DNA from: Mayfieldus sp038040285
Lineage (GTDB): Bacteria; Actinomycetota; Thermoleophilia; Solirubrobacterales; 70-9
Length of the DNA: 64,000 nt
NCBI GenBank assembly: GCA_038040285.1
Contig: JBBPIN010000004.1
Coordinates: 51,885-115,884, forward strand
Direction of reading: 5' to 3'
Below the pieces are notes generated by a model. It worked only from the letters and a program-made list of their open reading frames with translations, did no database searches and was not told the DNA's origin. The position numbers were made by a program, and so were the translations under genes. This document shows positions 36,474 to 44,406 of this stretch, one piece after another; within the stretch, counting starts at the first letter, position 1, and each line of letters begins with the position of its first letter.

Positions 36474-37459
36474 CCGAGGCCATCTCCGATCGCGAACTGA
36501 TCGACGCCTTGGGGGGCCGCCTCGACGGCCACGAGATCATCGGCGTGCGGCGCCGGCCTTACCGCTACGCGACGAGCGCCCCGCTCGAGGAGGTGATCGT
36601 GTTGGCCGGGGGGGAGGAGGTGGGCCCGCTGATCCTCAAGGACCTCTCGCGAGAGCGCCTGCTCGGCAACGCGCGCGCGGCGAAGCCCGAGTTCCTGCAC
36701 GAGCCGCTTCGCGAGCTGGAGACCTACCGGCGCATTCTCGGCCCGGCGGGAATAGGCCCCCGCTGCCTCGCCGCAGCGTCAGAGCCGGAGCGCTCCCGCT
36801 ATTGGCTCCTGCTCGAGAAGGTCCCCGGCGTCGAGCTTTGGCAGGTCGGGGAGATGCCGGTCTGGCGCGAGGTCGCCAGGTGGCTGGGAGGATTCCATGG
36901 TTGCTTCGCGGGCCGGCTCGACGAGATGCGCGCGGCGAACCCGTACCTGATCGACTGCTCCGAGGCCTGGTTTCGCTTTTGGTGCGAGCGCGCCCTCGCG
37001 GCCCTCTCTGCCTCGCCTGACGAGCGTGCACCTGCGCTCGCCGCGGCCCTTGGGCGCTTCGAGGAGGTGGTGAGCATCCTCGCCTCGTTGCCGCGGGCTT
37101 TCGTGCACGGCGAGCTGTATCCCTCGAACGTGCTGGTGGTACCGGAGTGCGAGCCGGTCGCCGTCTATCCGGTGGACTGGGAAATGGCCGGCATCGGCCC
37201 CGCGCTGGTAGACCTCGCGGCGCTGGCCGGAGGTTACGGTGCCGCCGAGCGCGAGCCGCTCACCGACGCGTACATAGAAGGGCTGGCCGCGCGCGGCGGC
37301 TCGATTCCCGCAGCGCTTGCCGTGGGGCTCGCGGCCTGCCGTCTCCACCTAGCGATCCAATGGCTAGGGTGGTCGGCGGACTGGCGGCCGCCGCCGGAGC
37401 ATGCCCACGACTGGCTGGGCGAGGCGCTGGCGCTCACCGGGGAGCTGGGGCTGGCGTGA
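36464..37459 (+). CDS. APH/choline-kinase-fold phosphotransferase-like protein
   Basis: ATG 36464 lies inside the end of the preceding glycosyltransferase gene. The 331-residue protein has the aminoglycoside phosphotransferase fold: PLILKDLSRERLL with the likely ATP-binding Lys, YWLLLEKVPGVELWQVGE as the hinge region, FVHGELYPSNVLVVP as the catalytic loop and VDWEMAGIGPALVDLAAL with Asp238 as the metal ligand. The loop reads HGE(215-217)LYPSN where most members have HGD; the base Asp is thus replaced by Glu. It may phosphorylate a sugar or a lipid intermediate, or may be a weak or inactive member. Confidence 0.75.
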   Translation: MPVTEAISDRELIDALGGRLDGHEIIGVRRRPYRYATSAPLEEVIVLAGGEEVGPLILKDLSRERLLGNARAAKPEFLHEPLRELETYRRILGPAGIGPRCLAAASEPERSRYWLLLEKVPGVELWQVGEMPVWREVARWLGGFHGCFAGRLDEMRAANPYLIDCSEAWFRFWCERALAALSASPDERAPALAAALGRFEEVVSILASLPRAFVHGELYPSNVLVVPECEPVAVYPVDWEMAGIGPALVDLAALAGGYGAAEREPLTDAYIEGLAARGGSIPAALAVGLAACRLHLAIQWLGWSADWRPPPEHAHDWLGEALALTGELGLA

Positions 37460-37484
37460 GTCGCAGGCAGCATGAGCGGGTGTC

Positions 37485-38192
37485 GTGAGCGAGCGAATCC
37501 TGATCGTGAACGCGGATGACTTCGGGCGCTCGCCCGGCGTCAACCGAGGCGTGATCCGATGCCATGAGGAGGGCATCGTCACGAGTGCTTCGCTCATGGT
37601 GAGATGGCCGCACGCGGAGGAGGCGGCAGCTTACGCTCGGCGTAGCTCGCTCGGCGTGGGGCTGCACCTTGACCTTGGCGATTGGGCGTACCGCGACGGA
37701 AGATGGCGGGCGTACTACGAGGTGCTCCAGGAAGAGAGCGCCGAGGCGGTCGCGCTCGAGCTCACGAGCCAGCTCGAGGGCTTCGAACGCATGGTCGGGC
37801 GCCCCCCCGACCATCTCGACTCCCACCAGCACGTGCATCGCGACGAACCGGTGAGGGCGGAGCTGCTCGCGCTCGGAGAGCGGCTCGGAGTACCAGTGCG
37901 CGAGGCGAGTCCGGGCATCACCTACAGCGGAGTCTTCTACGGCCAGGACGCCAAGGGCATCCCGGTGCCCGAGGCGATCACGGTAGAGGCGCTCGTCGCG
38001 GCGATCGAAAGCCTGCCTCCGGGGATCACCGAGCTCGCATGCCACCCGGCTGCCACCTCCGACCACGATTCCACATACGGCGAAGAGAGGATCAAGGAGG
38101 CAGAGGTGCTCTGCGATCCACGAGTGTGCGCTGCGATCGATCGGTGCGGCATCGTGCTGGAGTCGTTCGCGGGAGCACGAACCGGCGGGTGA
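37485..38192 (+). CDS. ChbG/YdjC-family carbohydrate deacetylase
   Basis: GTG 37485 starts a 235-residue protein. ILIVNADDFGRSPGVNRGV carries the paired Asp of the metal site, GLHLDLGDW and LDSHQHVHRDEPVRAELL supply the metal His residues, and ELACHPAATSDHDSTYGEER is the C-terminal conserved block. YdjC proteins remove acetyl groups from N-acetylated sugars. It has no signal peptide, so it would act inside. It is the last intact gene of the glycan block on this strand and may act on a precursor used by the neighbouring glycosyltransferases. Confidence 0.86.
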   Translation: MSERILIVNADDFGRSPGVNRGVIRCHEEGIVTSASLMVRWPHAEEAAAYARRSSLGVGLHLDLGDWAYRDGRWRAYYEVLQEESAEAVALELTSQLEGFERMVGRPPDHLDSHQHVHRDEPVRAELLALGERLGVPVREASPGITYSGVFYGQDAKGIPVPEAITVEALVAAIESLPPGITELACHPAATSDHDSTYGEERIKEAEVLCDPRVCAAIDRCGIVLESFAGARTGG

Positions 38193-38205
38193 TATCGAGC
38201 CGGTG

Positions 38206-38490
38206 CTAGCCCGGATTCCGCGCGAACGCCCAGACCTGCACCGCCAGATCTGGATCGTTGTGAAGCGGGTGCCAGCGACGGTAGGCCGACCAGCGCCGAA
38301 AGTTTCCGATTACACACCGTCGATTCCCCCAGGTCTCCACGGTGTCGACCACGAGGCCGGCGCTATCCAGCAGCGTGCGAAGCCCGCGCGGAGTGAAGCG
38401 CCAGTAGTCGCGCAGGTCAACGAGGGAGCTCGCGGACCGCCTCGGGTACCGGTCCGACGCCGCCTTCAGTCGCGCCTTCAAGCGGATCAT
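38206..38490 (-). pseudogene. C-terminal remnant of a SAM-dependent methyltransferase
   Basis: The 94-codon frame contains DLRDYWRFTPRGLRTLLDSA, VVDTVETWGNRRCVIGNF and WHPLHNDPDLAVQVWAFA, which is the C-terminal part of Methyltransf_11-type proteins that normally carry 'ddYwRFTpxGLrxLLe.aGf'. Motif I and the whole SAM-binding half are absent; the DNA just upstream on this strand (38491-38571) shows nothing like it before the PhoD gene begins. The first 16 or so codons (IRLKARLKAASDRYP) do not fit the family. It is probably a truncated leftover. Confidence 0.7.
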
Positions 38491-38571
38491 CGGGGTCCCG
38501 CCCGGCGCGGTCAGGCGGAACGGAGGCGAGCGAACCCTGAAGCTGATCGGCGCTGTCGCCAGCTGCGCCGG

Positions 38572-40146
38572 TCAGGGCTGGAAGTTCAAGACGAATGGCC
38601 CGCAAGCGCCATCGTCCGTGACCAAGGGGTTCCCGTCGATCCCCTTCGGCGTGATCGTGAGCTTCGAGCTGGTCACGTTCACCTCGCCGTAGCTGAACTG
38701 ATCGAGGCCCGAGCACTGCATTCCGAGCCCGGCCGGCGGCTGCGGCTCGAAGACCGCGGCGTCGAGGGCGGCGGCGGACGCGGGGCTACCGGTCCGGTCG
38801 TTGATCTCGCGGGCGAAGGTCGCTGTAGCCGCCGGCCCGACGCTCACGTCGAGGATGCCGCTGTTTACCGGGCCGCCGGGTTCGAGGGTCTTGAAGCGTG
38901 CGTCATTTACGAGCGTGGCGTGGACGTCGGTGGAGAGGAAGACGACGTTCTTTACGCCCTGGAGCCCGCTCAGGACGCGCTGGCGGTCCGCCGCATAGCC
39001 CTCCCAGCGGTCGTACGGAAGCGCGTAGAACTGCTGGATCGGCACTTCGTTGACCACCACCTTGAAGCGAGCGTGGGAGTGGGTTACGTCGTGCAGGAAG
39101 CGCTTCAGCTGCTTGTCCCCGAGAAACGTCCGGTTGGGGTCGTTGATCGCGGCGAGGCAGGCCTGGGAGACTGGTTGCGACAGCGACGGGACGAGGATCG
39201 CGAACAGGTTCCGGGTGCTCTGCGGCGCGGTCGGCGCGAGATCAGGCGCCTGCGTCACCGGGTTGTTGCAGACACCGTTCGCCGACGCCTTGGCGGAGCG
39301 GAACGACCGCTCGTCGAGGAAGAAGAGCTCCAGATTGTCGCCCCACTGCCGGGTCCGGTACAGCCCGTCCTTGCTGCTGAAGTCGACCGGCGCGAAGTCG
39401 GTGAACGCCTTCACGCCGTTCTGGTAGAGCTCCTGGCCGTTGATCGTGCCGCTCGAGAAGACGTTCTCGAAACGCGAGAAGTCGTTGATGAACTCATGGT
39501 CGTCCCAGTGGGAGTAGAAGCCCGCCGCGCCGCGCAGGTTGGCCAGCTTCGCCTGGCCCAGGTTCAGTCTGTACTTGGCCCACTTTTGCTCGACCGTTAG
39601 GGCGACCGGGTTCAGCTTCCCGGGCACCTCGCTGTCGGAGTAGATCGTGTCGCCGAGGGCGACGTTGAAGTCGTTGTTCTCGTCCTGCATGCGCTTGAAG
39701 ACATCGAAGTTGTTCCAGAACGGCTGCGTCTGACCCACCGCCGGCTCGGCGTCGTAATCCCCCGTCCAGGCGAAGCGGATGGTTGCGTTGTCGTTTTGCT
39801 TTGGCGCGGTGACGAAGGTGCCGACGTCGCTGGCAGCCGCTCCGCGCGTGAAGCGGTACCAGTAGCGGGTGCTCGACTGAAGCCCCTCGACCCTGCGCTG
39901 CACGGTGAGGTCGTTATCCGCGCTCGCTTGGACATTGAAGCTGCGGACGACCCGCGCGAAGCCATTGTCCGTTGCGACCTCGAGCGTCGTGGTACCGGTT
40001 TGATCGGCCCGTGCCCAGAGCACCGCGGAGTTCGGCGTCACCTCCCCGGCCGCGGCCCCAACGCTGAAGCTGGCGGCGCTGGCGGCGGGAACGGCCAGCA
40101 GCGCGACGGCGGCGCTGGCCAGGAGGGCTCGGATGGGAAGATGCAT
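38572..40146 (-). CDS. Secreted PhoD-like alkaline phosphatase/phosphodiesterase
   Basis: ATG 40146 with AGGA 5 bp upstream is preferred over GTG 40161. The 524-residue product has a signal peptide (LPIRALLASAAVALLAVPAA, Ala-rich cleavage region ASAAS). SVGAAAGEVTPNSAVLWARA is the N-terminal Ig-like PhoD_N domain. The phosphatase domain has FAWTGDYDAEP, DFNVALGDTIYSDSE, GFYSHWDDHEFINDF, FFLDERSFRS and VVFLSTDVHATLVNDA, all in PhoD order with the metal-binding Asp/His/Asn pattern. It should act outside the cytoplasmic membrane on phosphate esters or teichoic-type polymers. The C-terminus reads GPFVLNFQP. Confidence 0.88.
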   Translation of the reverse strand: MHLPIRALLASAAVALLAVPAASAASFSVGAAAGEVTPNSAVLWARADQTGTTTLEVATDNGFARVVRSFNVQASADNDLTVQRRVEGLQSSTRYWYRFTRGAAASDVGTFVTAPKQNDNATIRFAWTGDYDAEPAVGQTQPFWNNFDVFKRMQDENNDFNVALGDTIYSDSEVPGKLNPVALTVEQKWAKYRLNLGQAKLANLRGAAGFYSHWDDHEFINDFSRFENVFSSGTINGQELYQNGVKAFTDFAPVDFSSKDGLYRTRQWGDNLELFFLDERSFRSAKASANGVCNNPVTQAPDLAPTAPQSTRNLFAILVPSLSQPVSQACLAAINDPNRTFLGDKQLKRFLHDVTHSHARFKVVVNEVPIQQFYALPYDRWEGYAADRQRVLSGLQGVKNVVFLSTDVHATLVNDARFKTLEPGGPVNSGILDVSVGPAATATFAREINDRTGSPASAAALDAAVFEPQPPAGLGMQCSGLDQFSYGEVNVTSSKLTITPKGIDGNPLVTDDGACGPFVLNFQP

Positions 40147-40166
40147 GGCGGTCCTGCTCACGTGAA

Positions 40167-41195
40167 TTGCGGTCCTTTGCTCGGTCCACGCTACAGCCCC
40201 TTGCGACCCGGGGCAAGGTTGAAATTCGGTATCAGAAGCTCCCGTCGGCGCTCAGCCGCGATAATTTCCGGATTCGCCGCGCGATCTCTCTGCTCACGCT
40301 CTCGCTGCTCGCCTTCGCTGGCTGTACGGGCGATGACTCATCCCCGCGTGAGGCGGGTTCGGCTGGCCAGCCCACCCGCGCCTCCGCCCCCCTGCGGTAC
40401 TCGACCCAAGGGATCTCCCGGGCCTTCGTCGTGGTGCTCGAGAATCATGAGTACTCCCAGGTGATCGGCAACGATCAGGCGCCGTATCTGCAGGAGCTTG
40501 CCGGGCAAGGCGCACTGCTGAGCCGTTATTACGCTGGCACGCACCCATCGCTGCCCAACTACCTGGCGATCCTCGGCGGCTCGACTTTCGGAATCACGTA
40601 CGACTGCACGGGCTGCTCGGCGCGCGATCCAAACCTGGCCTTGCAGCTGAGCAAGGCCGGGCTTTCCTGGCGCGCCTACATGGAGGGGATGCCGAAACCC
40701 TGCTTCCAGGGCGGCTGGGCCTACCCCTATGCCAAGAAGCACAACCCCTTCATGTACTTCCCATCGATCCGCGAGACCAGACGGTGTCAGTGGGTGGTCC
40801 CCGCCTCGAAGCTGCAAACAGCGCTGCGGGCGGGGCGGCTGCCGCGCTTTGGCTGGCTGACCCCGGATCTGTGCAACGACGCCCACGACTGCGGCCTGCA
40901 CACTGCCGACCGCTATCTGGCCACCCTCGTCCCACAGATCCTGCCCGCCCTGGGCCCGCACGGCTTTTTGGTCCTTACCTTTGACGAAGGCATCAGCTCG
41001 CAGCGCGGCGGCGGGCGGATCGCCACGATCCTGCTCGGCCCCGATGTGCGCCACGGCGTCAAGATCGACGCCTCCTACACCCATTACTCGCTGCTGCGCA
41101 CGCTCGAGGACGCTTTCGGCCTGGCGCACCTCCGCGCTGCCCGTCAGGCCCCACCGCTGCGAGCAGCTTTCTTGCGCTATCCGGTCCTGCGCTAA
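40167..41195 (+). CDS. Secreted lipoprotein phosphoesterase (PF04185-like)
   Basis: The frame starts at TTG 40167 and is preceded on the minus strand by the divergent PhoD gene only 20 bp away; no ATG or GTG is available before the signal sequence, so the start is uncertain. Near residue 40 comes a signal sequence ISLLTLSLLAFAGC with lipobox Cys53. The domain begins AFVVVLENHEYSQVIGN and continues THPSLPNYLAILGG, FGWLTPDLCNDAHDC and LVLTFDEGIS, the motifs of the phosphoesterase/acid-phosphatase family that includes phospholipase C. Nearby PhoD suggests phosphate scavenging, but no Pho box was recognised. Confidence 0.8.
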   Translation: MRSFARSTLQPLATRGKVEIRYQKLPSALSRDNFRIRRAISLLTLSLLAFAGCTGDDSSPREAGSAGQPTRASAPLRYSTQGISRAFVVVLENHEYSQVIGNDQAPYLQELAGQGALLSRYYAGTHPSLPNYLAILGGSTFGITYDCTGCSARDPNLALQLSKAGLSWRAYMEGMPKPCFQGGWAYPYAKKHNPFMYFPSIRETRRCQWVVPASKLQTALRAGRLPRFGWLTPDLCNDAHDCGLHTADRYLATLVPQILPALGPHGFLVLTFDEGISSQRGGGRIATILLGPDVRHGVKIDASYTHYSLLRTLEDAFGLAHLRAARQAPPLRAAFLRYPVLR

Positions 41196-41327
41196 CCGGA
41201 GCACTCATCGATCTCTGGCCCGAACAGCCGCATTTTGCAGCGGATTCTTGGCCTCGCGTGATCCCGCGTGTCCTCCGGTTTCGCGTTCGGATCTCATGAA
41301 GGAGATCCTCGGCAAGCAGCTGGGGCT

Positions 41328-42356
41328 CTAGCGCGTCGTCACGATGCGATCGTCAAACGGCGCCGAGAGCCACTCGGCGACACGGCTGGCGGCGACGAAG
41401 CTGGCCCACGCGATCGCCGCGACGATTTGCTGGTCGTCAGCCCCCTGGGCGCGATAGTCGTCGATCACCTCACCGTCGATCTGGTAGGGCGCGAGGGCGG
41501 CGAGCAAGGCCACGCGGGCGCCCGGCCGCGCTTCGCGGTCAAGCTCGGTGACCGCCTCGTCGACCCATGAGTGGGTCGGCGGCGGGAACTCGCCCTCCCA
41601 GGCGACCACGCGCTCCTCGACGAGGGTGCGGGTCGGGCGATCGAGGGCCTGAGCGCCTTCCTCGCCGACGACGGACGCAAACCCGGTGAAGGCGGCGGCG
41701 ATTGCTGGCGCAGGCGCCGCCCAAGCGAAGTTTCGCGGCAGTGGCGCGGGCCGGGTCGGCGCAGCGGACTCCGAAATCGTCGGTCGGTTGACGGCGCGGG
41801 CAAACCACCGACCGGCGACCCGGCTCGTGGCGCGCCCAAATCTGCCGCCGAAAGGCAGGGGGCTCGGACCCAGCAGCGCGCTGACAGTGCGATTTATGTA
41901 GTGGAAGCTGACCGCGGTGCCGATGAACTCCGGCGCCGCTGCGGCATCGAAGGGCGGAGAGGCAAGCTCCGGCGCGCCCGGGGATCGGCTGGCATCGGCC
42001 CACGCGACCAGGGCCGCCGCCTCTGGATCTCTGGGCTCGCGCCCCCGGCGCATCGCGCCCGCGACGTCGTGTCGGTTTGCGGCGTGCAACATCGCCGTGT
42101 GCGCATCGACGCACCAGGGGCAGCGATTGGTCTCTGAGACCGCGGTGGCGACGGCCTCCTTGAGGTACCGGCTGGCCTCTCCGGCGATCAGCGACTCGCG
42201 AAAGACGCGCCAAACGGCCGCGAGAAGGTCGGGCGCAGGCGAATGCAGGGTGAACGGCTCGACGACCGCCCCGAAGTCGTGCCGGATCTCGGCATAGACC
42301 TCCGCCACCAACCCATCCGCCTTGCGCGGGGGTATAACCGCCACCCTGACGCTCAT
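41328..42356 (-). CDS. AhpD/carboxymuconolactone decarboxylase-like protein
   Basis: The 342-residue protein starts at ATG 42356. The first half is AhpD-like: EAVATAVSETNRCPWCVDAH with the redox pair Cys79/Cys82 and the following His, AMLHAANRHDVAGAM and VAWADASRSPG. The second half (about 190-342) looks like a degenerate repeat of the fold without the CxxC (VVGEEGAQALDRPTRTL, GADDQQIVAAIAWASFVAAS). Such duplicated AhpD-like proteins are common in actinobacteria and presumed to act in peroxide or thiol chemistry. Cytoplasmic. Function not established. Confidence 0.75.
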   Translation of the reverse strand: MSVRVAVIPPRKADGLVAEVYAEIRHDFGAVVEPFTLHSPAPDLLAAVWRVFRESLIAGEASRYLKEAVATAVSETNRCPWCVDAHTAMLHAANRHDVAGAMRRGREPRDPEAAALVAWADASRSPGAPELASPPFDAAAAPEFIGTAVSFHYINRTVSALLGPSPLPFGGRFGRATSRVAGRWFARAVNRPTISESAAPTRPAPLPRNFAWAAPAPAIAAAFTGFASVVGEEGAQALDRPTRTLVEERVVAWEGEFPPPTHSWVDEAVTELDREARPGARVALLAALAPYQIDGEVIDDYRAQGADDQQIVAAIAWASFVAASRVAEWLSAPFDDRIVTTR

Positions 42357-42459
42357 GGCGCTAGCGAGAACGTGGGTTGCCGGTCGTCTTGATCCATCGG
42401 CTCCACCCTAGCCTCGCTAGGGACTGAGCGGCTCGGATCAACCCGGTTCAGCCGCCGGC

Positions 42460-42482
42460 GGGCTGAGTCGCTCGCTCAGCCC
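42460..42482 (-). terminator. Hairpin just downstream of the DUF4389 gene
   Basis: GGGCTGAG at 42460-42467 and CTCAGCCC at 42475-42482 form a perfect 8-bp stem with a 7-nt loop, 3 bp past the stop of the minus-strand DUF4389 gene. There is no T-run, so it would be an atypical intrinsic terminator or an mRNA-end structure. Confidence 0.45.
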
Positions 42483-42485
42483 AGC

Positions 42486-43172
42486 TCAGGGAGCTAGTCG
42501 GAAGGGCGGGTACTTGTCGGTGACCAAAATCCAGGCGTACCCGTAGACGCGGTTGTCCCAGCGGAGCAGGCCTTCCGCGAAGTCGAAGACAGGGCGCGGG
42601 TAGCGGCCGGTGAAGAGGATCGCGAACCAAGCAAAAATCAGGGCGAAGAAGAGCCCGATGTGGAGGAAGACCAGCACGATGTAGTGCGGGATCGCCAGCA
42701 GCCACTTGACCAGCGGCATGCCGCGGTCGAGATCCACCTTCGCGTCCGGGTAGGGGAAGTCGAGGTGGACGGACTGCTGCTCGTCGGTCGACGGATATCG
42801 GTCGTCCATCAGCGCGAGGTAGACCCCGATCCGGTTGGTGAAGCGCAGCAATTGAAGGTTCCAGTCGAACCACCAGCGCGGGTACTTCTGGCGGAAGACG
42901 ATCAAGAACAGGGGCGGCAGGAAGAGCAGGCCGCCGCCGATCCCGTTGATCTGCGCGACCCAGGCGCCGTTGCTCGTGTCGCCGAAATCGAACCCACCTA
43001 TGCCCGTGATTGCGGCGGAGACGATCAATATCGGGATCGCTGCGAAGACCCGGAAGGCGGTGCTGACCCGGTTCAGCTTCCGATCCGGGTAGTCGACCGA
43101 GAAGGTAACCGGATAGTCCGACACCGCACCGGGGGACGGGACAGCTGGTTCCGGGCGCTCTGTGCCCTCCAT
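42486..43172 (-). CDS. DUF4389 membrane protein
   Basis: ATG 43172 starts a 228-residue protein. The layout is that of DUF4389: PVTFSVDYPDRKLNRVSTAF, a first helix FAAIPILIVSAAITGIGG, a second hydrophobic stretch GGGLLFLPPLFLIVF followed by RQKYPRWWFDWNLQLLRF, and LVKWLLAIPHYIVLVFLHIG leading into FFALIFAWFAILFTGRYPR, then FDFAEGLLRWDNRVYGYAW. The role of DUF4389 proteins is unknown. The next gene is divergent, 121 bp away. Confidence 0.82.
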   Translation of the reverse strand: MEGTERPEPAVPSPGAVSDYPVTFSVDYPDRKLNRVSTAFRVFAAIPILIVSAAITGIGGFDFGDTSNGAWVAQINGIGGGLLFLPPLFLIVFRQKYPRWWFDWNLQLLRFTNRIGVYLALMDDRYPSTDEQQSVHLDFPYPDAKVDLDRGMPLVKWLLAIPHYIVLVFLHIGLFFALIFAWFAILFTGRYPRPVFDFAEGLLRWDNRVYGYAWILVTDKYPPFRLAP

Positions 43173-43293
43173 GGTGGCCGCTTTCGTCGGCCGGTCATCT
43201 GTTCCTCCCCCGGAATCCTGTGCGACCTCCCGATCGCGCCTACCTATAGCGTTCCCGCCGTCTTAGAAGACCCTGGAAGGAGAACGCACACAG

Positions 43294-44124
43294 ATGGGAC
43301 TACTTGACGGCAAGAGCGCGATCGTCACCGGCTCGGCTCGCGGCATCGGCCGCGCCACCGCGGAGCTGTTCGCGAGCGAGGGGGCGAAGGTGCTGATCAA
43401 CGACCTCGACGGCGACGTGGCCGAGCAGACGGCGGGCGAGATCGACGGCGAGACCGCCGTCCACGCCGGTGACCTCACCGAGGAGGGCGCCGCGGACAAG
43501 CTGGTCGAAGCGGGCGTCGACGCCTTCGGATCCGTAGACATCGTCGTCAACAACGCCGGCTACACCTGGGACGGCGTGATCCACCGGATGGACGACAAGC
43601 AGTTCCAGGCGATGCTCGACATCCACACGATCGTCCCCTTCCGGGTCACACGCGCTCTCGCGCCCCATTGGCGCGAGGCCGCGAAGGCGGAGGCGGCCGA
43701 GGGCAAGGAGGTGTTCCGCAAGCTGGTGAACATCACCTCGATCTCCGGAACGATGGGCAACGCCGGGCAGGCCAACTACTCGGCGGCCAAGGCCGGGGTC
43801 GTGGGGCTGACCAAGACCGTCGCCAAGGAGTGGGGACAGTTCAAGATCAACGTCAACGCGATCGCCTTCGGTTTCGTCGAGACGCGCCTCACCGCCTCCA
43901 AGGAGGCGGGCGAGAAGATGACCGCGCCGGGCGGCGAGGAGGTCGAGCTCGGCATCCCCGAGCAGATGCGCGCGATGGCCTCGGCGATCATCCCGATCGG
44001 CCGACCCGCGCAGCCCGAGGAGGCGGCGGGGCCGGTGTTGTTCCTTGCCTCCGAGATGGCCAACTACGTGCACGGCCAGGTGCTCAACGTGACCGGCGGG
44101 CAATTCGGCGGGATGTACATCTGA
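43294..44124 (+). CDS. Short-chain dehydrogenase/reductase (FabG-like)
   Basis: ATG 43294 has AAGGAG about 14 bp upstream (43274-43279). The 276-residue enzyme has the NAD(P) motif SAIVTGSARGIGRATAELF, the NNAGY element at 86-90, the catalytic Ser in NITSISGTMG and Tyr162/Lys166 in NYSAAKAGVVGLTK. VLNVTGGQFGGMYI is the conserved end. All catalytic residues are present. Domain 173-225 is longer than in housekeeping FabG (LTASKEAGEKMTAPGGEEVE), as in related 3-hydroxyacyl-CoA/ACP reductases of actinobacteria. Substrate is probably a 3-oxoacyl thioester. Confidence 0.86.
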   Translation: MGLLDGKSAIVTGSARGIGRATAELFASEGAKVLINDLDGDVAEQTAGEIDGETAVHAGDLTEEGAADKLVEAGVDAFGSVDIVVNNAGYTWDGVIHRMDDKQFQAMLDIHTIVPFRVTRALAPHWREAAKAEAAEGKEVFRKLVNITSISGTMGNAGQANYSAAKAGVVGLTKTVAKEWGQFKINVNAIAFGFVETRLTASKEAGEKMTAPGGEEVELGIPEQMRAMASAIIPIGRPAQPEEAAGPVLFLASEMANYVHGQVLNVTGGQFGGMYI

Positions 44125-44137
44125 CGAGGAGGTCGGA

Positions 44138-44401
44138 TTGGCTGTGAAGCTCCACCGCTGCTCGACTATGTGGCTGAAGGTCGGCGCTCATCCCTGCTGG
44201 AAGGTGCAGAAGGCGCTCGATGACGCGGGGGTCGAATACGAGGTCGTCAAACACCCGGTGCGGCGCGGCAAGCGCGATGAGTTCGAGAAGCTCAGCGGGC
44301 AAAAGGTGTTGCCGGCGATCGAGCTCGAGGACGGCACCGTGATCCGCGAGCAGTCAAAGGACCTCGCCGCCCGCATCGAGGAGGGGCGGCTTCGCGCCTG
44401 A
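44138..44401 (+). CDS. Small glutaredoxin/GST N-terminal-domain protein
   Basis: The frame starts at TTG 44138 with GAGGAGG about 6 bp upstream; GTG 44144 is an alternative. The 87-residue product is a thioredoxin fold: KLHRCSTMWLKVGAHPCWKV, QKALDDAGVEYEVVKHP, SGQKVLPAIELEDGTVIRE with the cis-Pro (LPA), and a final helix. It equals the N-terminal domain of glutathione transferases but has no C-terminal helical domain. The Cys pair is spaced far apart, so its redox role is unclear. It lies 13 bp after the FabG-like gene and is probably co-transcribed with it. Confidence 0.75.
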   Translation: MAVKLHRCSTMWLKVGAHPCWKVQKALDDAGVEYEVVKHPVRRGKRDEFEKLSGQKVLPAIELEDGTVIREQSKDLAARIEEGRLRA

Positions 44402-44406
44402 GCCGC

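Noticed and set aside
38203..39600. Open frame of 465 codons on the plus strand
   Set aside because: Antisense to the PhoD-like gene; composition without motifs.
40147..40200. Pho-box-like repeats between the PhoD and phosphoesterase genes
   Set aside because: The 20-bp gap between the two start codons is too short and shows no direct heptamer repeats.
41196..41327. Tiny open frame MKEILGKQLGL before the AhpD-like gene
   Set aside because: Only 11 codons, overlapping the convergent gene's stop; no sign of conservation can be judged. The rest of the gap holds nothing recognisable.
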